A stretch of DNA of 64,000 bases from Quillaja saponaria. Taxonomy: Eukaryota > Streptophyta > Magnoliopsida > Fabales > Quillajaceae. The stretch's first letter is position 1. Each line of letters opens with the position of its first letter. Below are positions 59,822-64,000 of the stretch, in pieces. Below the pieces are notes generated by a model. It worked only from the letters and a program-made list of their open reading frames with translations, did not search any database and had not been told where the DNA came from. Where the stretch lies: positions 35,957,235 to 36,021,234 of the forward strand of contig CM055607.1 in NCBI GenBank assembly GCA_029379385.1, written 5' to 3'. The position numbers and the translations under genes are program-made.

Positions 59822-61018
59822 TCATGAAGAGCTAGAGCCATATTATCCTGAGGTTTATAAAGCAAGGATAATAGAGATAAGTCCAACGTGATACAAATAG
59901 AAGATTAAAAAGAAAAAAATTGGTATATCAGTACATGAAAGAGAACTACTCAATAATCTTCTTACTCAAACTATGACAAGATTTTGTTAAACATAAATAC
60001 AAAGTCAAAATGAGGATTTGGGAAGATTAATTCACTGAAATATAATTTGAGATGGGGACCATCTGATCCCTCATTATAACTTTGTATTTATAGACTGACT
60101 TCACTGTAATGCAGAATACCCGTTTAAAGTTACTTCTAGGTGTAAATCTGTAATTCAGAAAAGCTGTGCACAATATGTTTTAGGTTTTATATTATTACGT
60201 TTTTCAATCAGAAGAGTTTGGTTTCTTTCTTGCCTTCCAAGTTATTTACTTTGATCAGTAGTTCTTTCGAGTCTGTAAAAAGAGCTCTTGAGATATGAGC
60301 TCTTGCAGACATGAAAGTCCATTAGTCCTAAAATTCTCCGGACCTCACATGCCATCGAAAAGATTCCTAATATGTCCTCATTGTGTGGAATCTCACACTT
60401 GGCAAAGAGCAAAGCTGCATGTTTGTATCAAGAAATGCCATCATTCGTACCGCCAACTCTCAACTGAATCAGTATTCTTATTTTACAAAGCACATTAACA
60501 GTGTTTCTCAAGTTCCCGCACCCACAACATTAGTAGCATGAATAACAAACAACCATTCACATTTCAAATATTAAGAACTATAACTAACAAGGTAAGCAGG
60601 AATCTAACTAAAGAAGGCTTCTCTGCTCAAACATATCAGTAAATGTTCCTTACTTTATCAAATTCAAATCAACAAATAAGCAGGTATCAATAGAAGTACT
60701 TCCTTATTTCATCAGCATTCAAGTTTCATATTTTCTTCCCTGACTATGTCAGAAACCAAACAGACAGCTTTAAGTTTATATCTAAGTTAAGTACGCATCC
60801 TATTTTGTCCAGTTGAGTAACGATTCTGTTCTTCCCGCGCTAAAATCAGACTGAAACTCCATATTTTCTCACATTTGCATTCGGTTTCCTCATTTTCTCA
60901 GCAGAAAAACACTACGGCAATATCTTCCTGTAAATCCCAATCCTCCAAACATGGGAATTCACTACAATAGATAATCTGAATCCCAAAGTAGACAAAATGA
61001 CATGCAACATCTCCCCCA

Positions 61019-61053
61019 ATTCACACACACACACACACACAAATATATATATA
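61019..61053. repeat. Compound (CA)n(TA)n microsatellite
   Basis: About ten CA units followed by AAATATATATATA. It is also present inside ORFs called on both strands here, which are therefore not credible. Confidence 0.9.
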
Positions 61054-61399
61054 CGACATGCAAAGAAGGGTAACCTTAAGAATTGCGTGCTCAGATCCAT
61101 CTATGACAGAAGCTCATCGACGTCGAGCTTCTGCAGAGAGAGCACGGAGATCGGATTTGATTCCAAGACCGCCATGAAAGCCATCTCGGAAGCTCTCTCA
61201 GTGTGTAGGCATTCGTCAATGGCTGAAGTATTCAGATAGACTCAGAGAAGTTCGCTATATAGTGTAGTTGTTAGTAAGATCGCCTTTGAGCTGAGAATTG
61301 TAAACTACAACAAGAGGGAGGGAAGGAGGTGTAGATCTTCGGTGTGAGATGGAGAAGTCAGATCAGCTGCAAGAGGTTCTCACACGTGCCGCAGACACA

Positions 61400-62509
61400 A
61401 GACTGGTGAGAAAGACTTAAAAAAAAAAAAAACAAAAAAAACGTACCCGTTAATTAGCACGCCGTGAAATGTCTCTTCAGCCCATTAGTAAAAATGATTG
61501 GCCCATAAGGGGGGTTCGGATTTCTCGACTTGGGCCGAAAGATCTAGTTTCTTTTTTCTTTAAGAAAAATTAAATTTTAATTTAATAGTTAGGTATATTT
61601 GGACTAACTTATACATTATAATTAATTATTTTAATAAAAAATATATATTCTTAATTATCAAATCAGCTCTTATTTTTTTAACTATAATAAATCATTAAAA
61701 ATTCAATAATTTATAATAAAATATATATAAAACACGTAATTTATTGACTTGTTTGATTGAGATATGTTAAATATTAACTTTTTCATTATTCTCTCATCTT
61801 TCATATGGAATCATCTTGCATTAGAAATTCTCTTTTCCATTGTGCATATAATATTTGTATAAATTATGTAGTAAAATGTTTCACTCGATTTGGGTGATTT
61901 CTCAGTTGTGGTGCATGCATATCAAATTTGAATTGCAATCATCTAATACTAAGTTCATTTTTTCTTAATGTGCATATAATTATTCGATTTCCCTTTAATA
62001 ATACATATTTATATAATTTCAAATCGCTTTACACTTGACTTATTTCTATTTCATTGTACATGTTTATAGATTTTGAACTGGAATTATCATATTCTCAAAC
62101 GATTCTCTTACTATACATATTTTAAAATTTTAAGTATATCACGTCAATCGTAGAATTTATGTTTCACCTTATATGGTTGTAAAATTTCAATTAAAATCGG
62201 CTTACACTCATATGATTTACACCTCTCTATAGAATAGTGAAAGTGCGATAGGAATTTGGAAGTTTTTGCTACCATTAATCTATTAAAGTGGTTTTGAAAT
62301 ATAATATTTTTATAATAATAGACAGGTAAATTAAAACTCAAATATTAAATAACTTTTTAAATATACATTACTATAATACAGCATTTTTTTTTTTTTTTGC
62401 TAAACATATCAAACAGCATCCTTAACAACGTAGACATTTTTACTCCAATTATTTATAAACAAGGGCAATACTTTTTGTCTTTCTCAGTACCTTTGGAATT
62501 TCTAATGCC
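61400..62509. other. AT-rich spacer
   Basis: No gene seen. It separates the putative minus-strand promoter near 61.3 kb from the 3' end of the cysteine synthase gene. The 62144-62341 ORF has no support. Confidence 0.4.
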
Positions 62510-63635
62510 TCAGTCATATGTCATTTGTTCTGCCTCATGCCTAATGGATTCAAACAGTGCTGAAGATAAGTAGCGCTCTCCAAAACTGGGGAATATCACC
62601 TGCAAGGCAACCAAATCTAAATGTAAAGGGCTCAAAATAGACATTGTCTTAGCAGCTTCCAACATACTCAGCCTGGATTCTTTGGGTTTAAGCTATATTT
62701 TAAAGGGAATGCATGCATTTAACGTATAGCTGAACTTACCTTTCCATTTCACTAGAGAACCTCCAATGTACTTAAAATCTATATATAATTATGTGACAAA
62801 GACCACCAAAGAAGAAACAGAATGATATTATGCAGAATCCAGTAATCCAGTTTGATAGAACATTTGGTCAAGTTCAGCTCGATTAGAACAATATGCCATT
62901 TCATTGAAAATCCAAGGAGATTCAAATCCGCATTTGAAGGACCATCTCGTATGCCCAACGGGATGATGCAGACAAGACTGATAAATCAAGCATGACCGTC
63001 ACCAGATCATTTCGTTACTTCCAGTTTAATACTTGAGTTATCAAGTGTCTGATGGCAAGTCCAGAGAGGTAATATAGGTATAAAATATATAAATGAGTAT
63101 TTATTCTTCCCAAACCTGATTAAGGATAAAAATTCTAAGTGGATGCATGATATTATTGAAGGATATACAGCATGTGCAGATTATAAAAAATCGAGTACCA
63201 ATAGTTTTTGAACTCAAAAGGAAATTTGAGAAACTAAAATTTTTCTGTCGCTTCCTGATAAAGATTGCAAAGTGAAAGAAATATGAAAATCACAATCTTC
63301 ACTTTTAGGACATTTATATGAAAACCACAATAATCTGCTAATTCATGTCCTATCAATTCTAGAAAACAGAAGACTTACAACAATTAGTCTTCCTGCATTT
63401 TCAGGCCTCTTGGCCAATTTAATTGCAGCAGCAGCTGCAGCGCCTGATGAAATCCCCACCTGCAAAAGAATATTAATACACTCAGCATGAAAAAATAAAA
63501 AATAAAAATTTTTGGGCATACATCCAATTCATATCTTGATGGAAGAAAGGAACCACAAAATAATCACTAACATACCAGCAAGGCTTCCTTCAAGGCAAGC
63601 AGCTTAGCAGTTTCTATAGCTTCCTCACCTGATAC
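62510..63635 (-). CDS. Cysteine synthase (O-acetylserine (thiol)lyase), 3' part only
   Basis: Three terminal exons are visible: 63635-63576 ([20 protein letters not shown]), 63459-63379 ([20 protein letters not shown], then NAGRLIV) and 62599-62510 ([20 protein letters not shown] to MTYD and the stop). Each is a multiple of three and joins in phase. GISSGAAA is the conserved segment near the PLP cofactor, and the [10 protein letters not shown] tail is diagnostic of plant OAS-TL. The enzyme joins sulfide to O-acetylserine to make cysteine. The upstream exons, including any transit peptide and the PLP lysine, lie beyond the window, so cytosolic, plastid and mitochondrial forms cannot be told apart. 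Confidence 0.9.
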
Positions 63636-64000
63636 CTGAATTTCAAAAGATATAGTTAAAATAAAATTACCCATATTAGTAACTAGAAGAGAATATACTG
63701 CATATATCCCCATGGAATCTTCATATATTGCAAGAACCAGAACTTGTGTGCCAGATTGTTGTAGGGAGGTAGTAGATTCAATATCTGAAGGATACGCAGC
63801 AACTGTTTATATACATGTTACTGCAACTATCATAAATCAAATTCCAATGATCCAACGAAGTTCAACACAATTGAAAACACAAAACTGATGTACTCAAAAA
63901 TCTGATTACCAAAACTTGTCAAAGGGGCAAGCATGAAGGCTTATGTGCTTCCACCTCAGTGGTTAGATATAAGGAAGCTGAAATTTGCTTTCAAGTTTCA

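Larger units (their letters stand above)
58932..61184 (-). other. Possible two-exon gene of unknown function
   Basis: On minus, a likely first exon starts at ATG 61184 (MAFMAVLESNPISVLSLQ, then KLDVDELLS) but meets TAG at 61101-61103. The frame then continues MDLSTQFLK to a donor at 61074 (GTTACC). An acceptor at 59112 (CTGCAG) opens a 60-codon exon VNIRYQKARPEEIFYVLQEL through TPTCSF and TGA at 58932. The phases agree and the sequence upstream of 61184 looks like a pyrimidine-rich leader. I do not recognise the protein. It may be a real short gene with a nonsense change, the remnant of a longer gene, or two unrelated segments. Confidence 0.35.

Noticed and set aside
1..64000. CRISPR arrays, bacterial operons or phage genes
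   Set aside because: The direct repeats seen are tandem duplications or LTRs without spacers, and the genes are intron-rich plant genes.

Overview
This is nuclear DNA from a flowering plant, most likely a eudicot. The genes have many short exons with GT-AG introns and AT-rich introns and spacers, and the protein families are typical of plants. Two U1 snRNA genes carry plant-type upstream elements, and there are MITEs and a small LTR element. I cannot name the species. There are no operons, CRISPR arrays, origins or bacterial-type elements. Exon coordinates come from splice signals, reading phase and remembered family sequences, so individual boundaries may be off by a few bases.

Layout. 1-3.3 kb: AT-rich DNA with two MITE-like elements. 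3.3-13.3 kb (minus): a complete WDR48/UAF1-type WD40 gene with 17 coding exons. 15.7-17.8 kb (plus): a broken methyltransferase-like gene. 18.8-20.3 kb: a decayed long-monomer tandem repeat. 20.5-21.1 kb: an unidentified broken reading frame containing a tandem duplication. 21.75-26.06 kb (plus): an SDE3-type RNA helicase with an internal stop. 26.7-27.4 kb (plus): two U1 snRNA genes in tandem. 28.4-38.9 kb (minus): an EDR1-type Raf-like MAPKKK gene with 13 exons, one apparent frameshift, and a small gag-only LTR element in intron 1. 39.75-41.4 kb (minus): an intronless glyoxal/aldehyde oxidase gene. 42-45 kb (minus): TSR2. 46.97-50.1 kb and 53.9-55.6 kb (minus): two paralogous short WIYLD-domain genes. 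57.5-58.65 kb (plus): an SMP-type LEA gene with a seed/ABA-type promoter but two frame breaks. 58.9-61.2 kb (minus): a doubtful two-exon gene. 62.5-64 kb (minus): the 3' end of a cysteine synthase gene that runs off the window.

Most genes are unrelated housekeeping, RNA-silencing, defence-signalling and seed genes placed side by side. From memory, TSR2, SMP-type LEA and cysteine synthase also lie close together in Arabidopsis (around AT3G22460-AT3G22510), so the right-hand third may be an old syntenic block.

The main point for a second look is that several conserved genes carry coding lesions (methyltransferase, SDE3, EDR1, LEA, perhaps the 61-kb gene), while WDR48, GLOX, TSR2 and both WIYLD genes read cleanly. 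This is either local gene decay or base-level assembly error. The cleanest positive findings are the U1 snRNA pair, the gag-only LTR element, the WIYLD paralogues and the copied GLOX promoter. I did not find a convincing undescribed multi-gene system.
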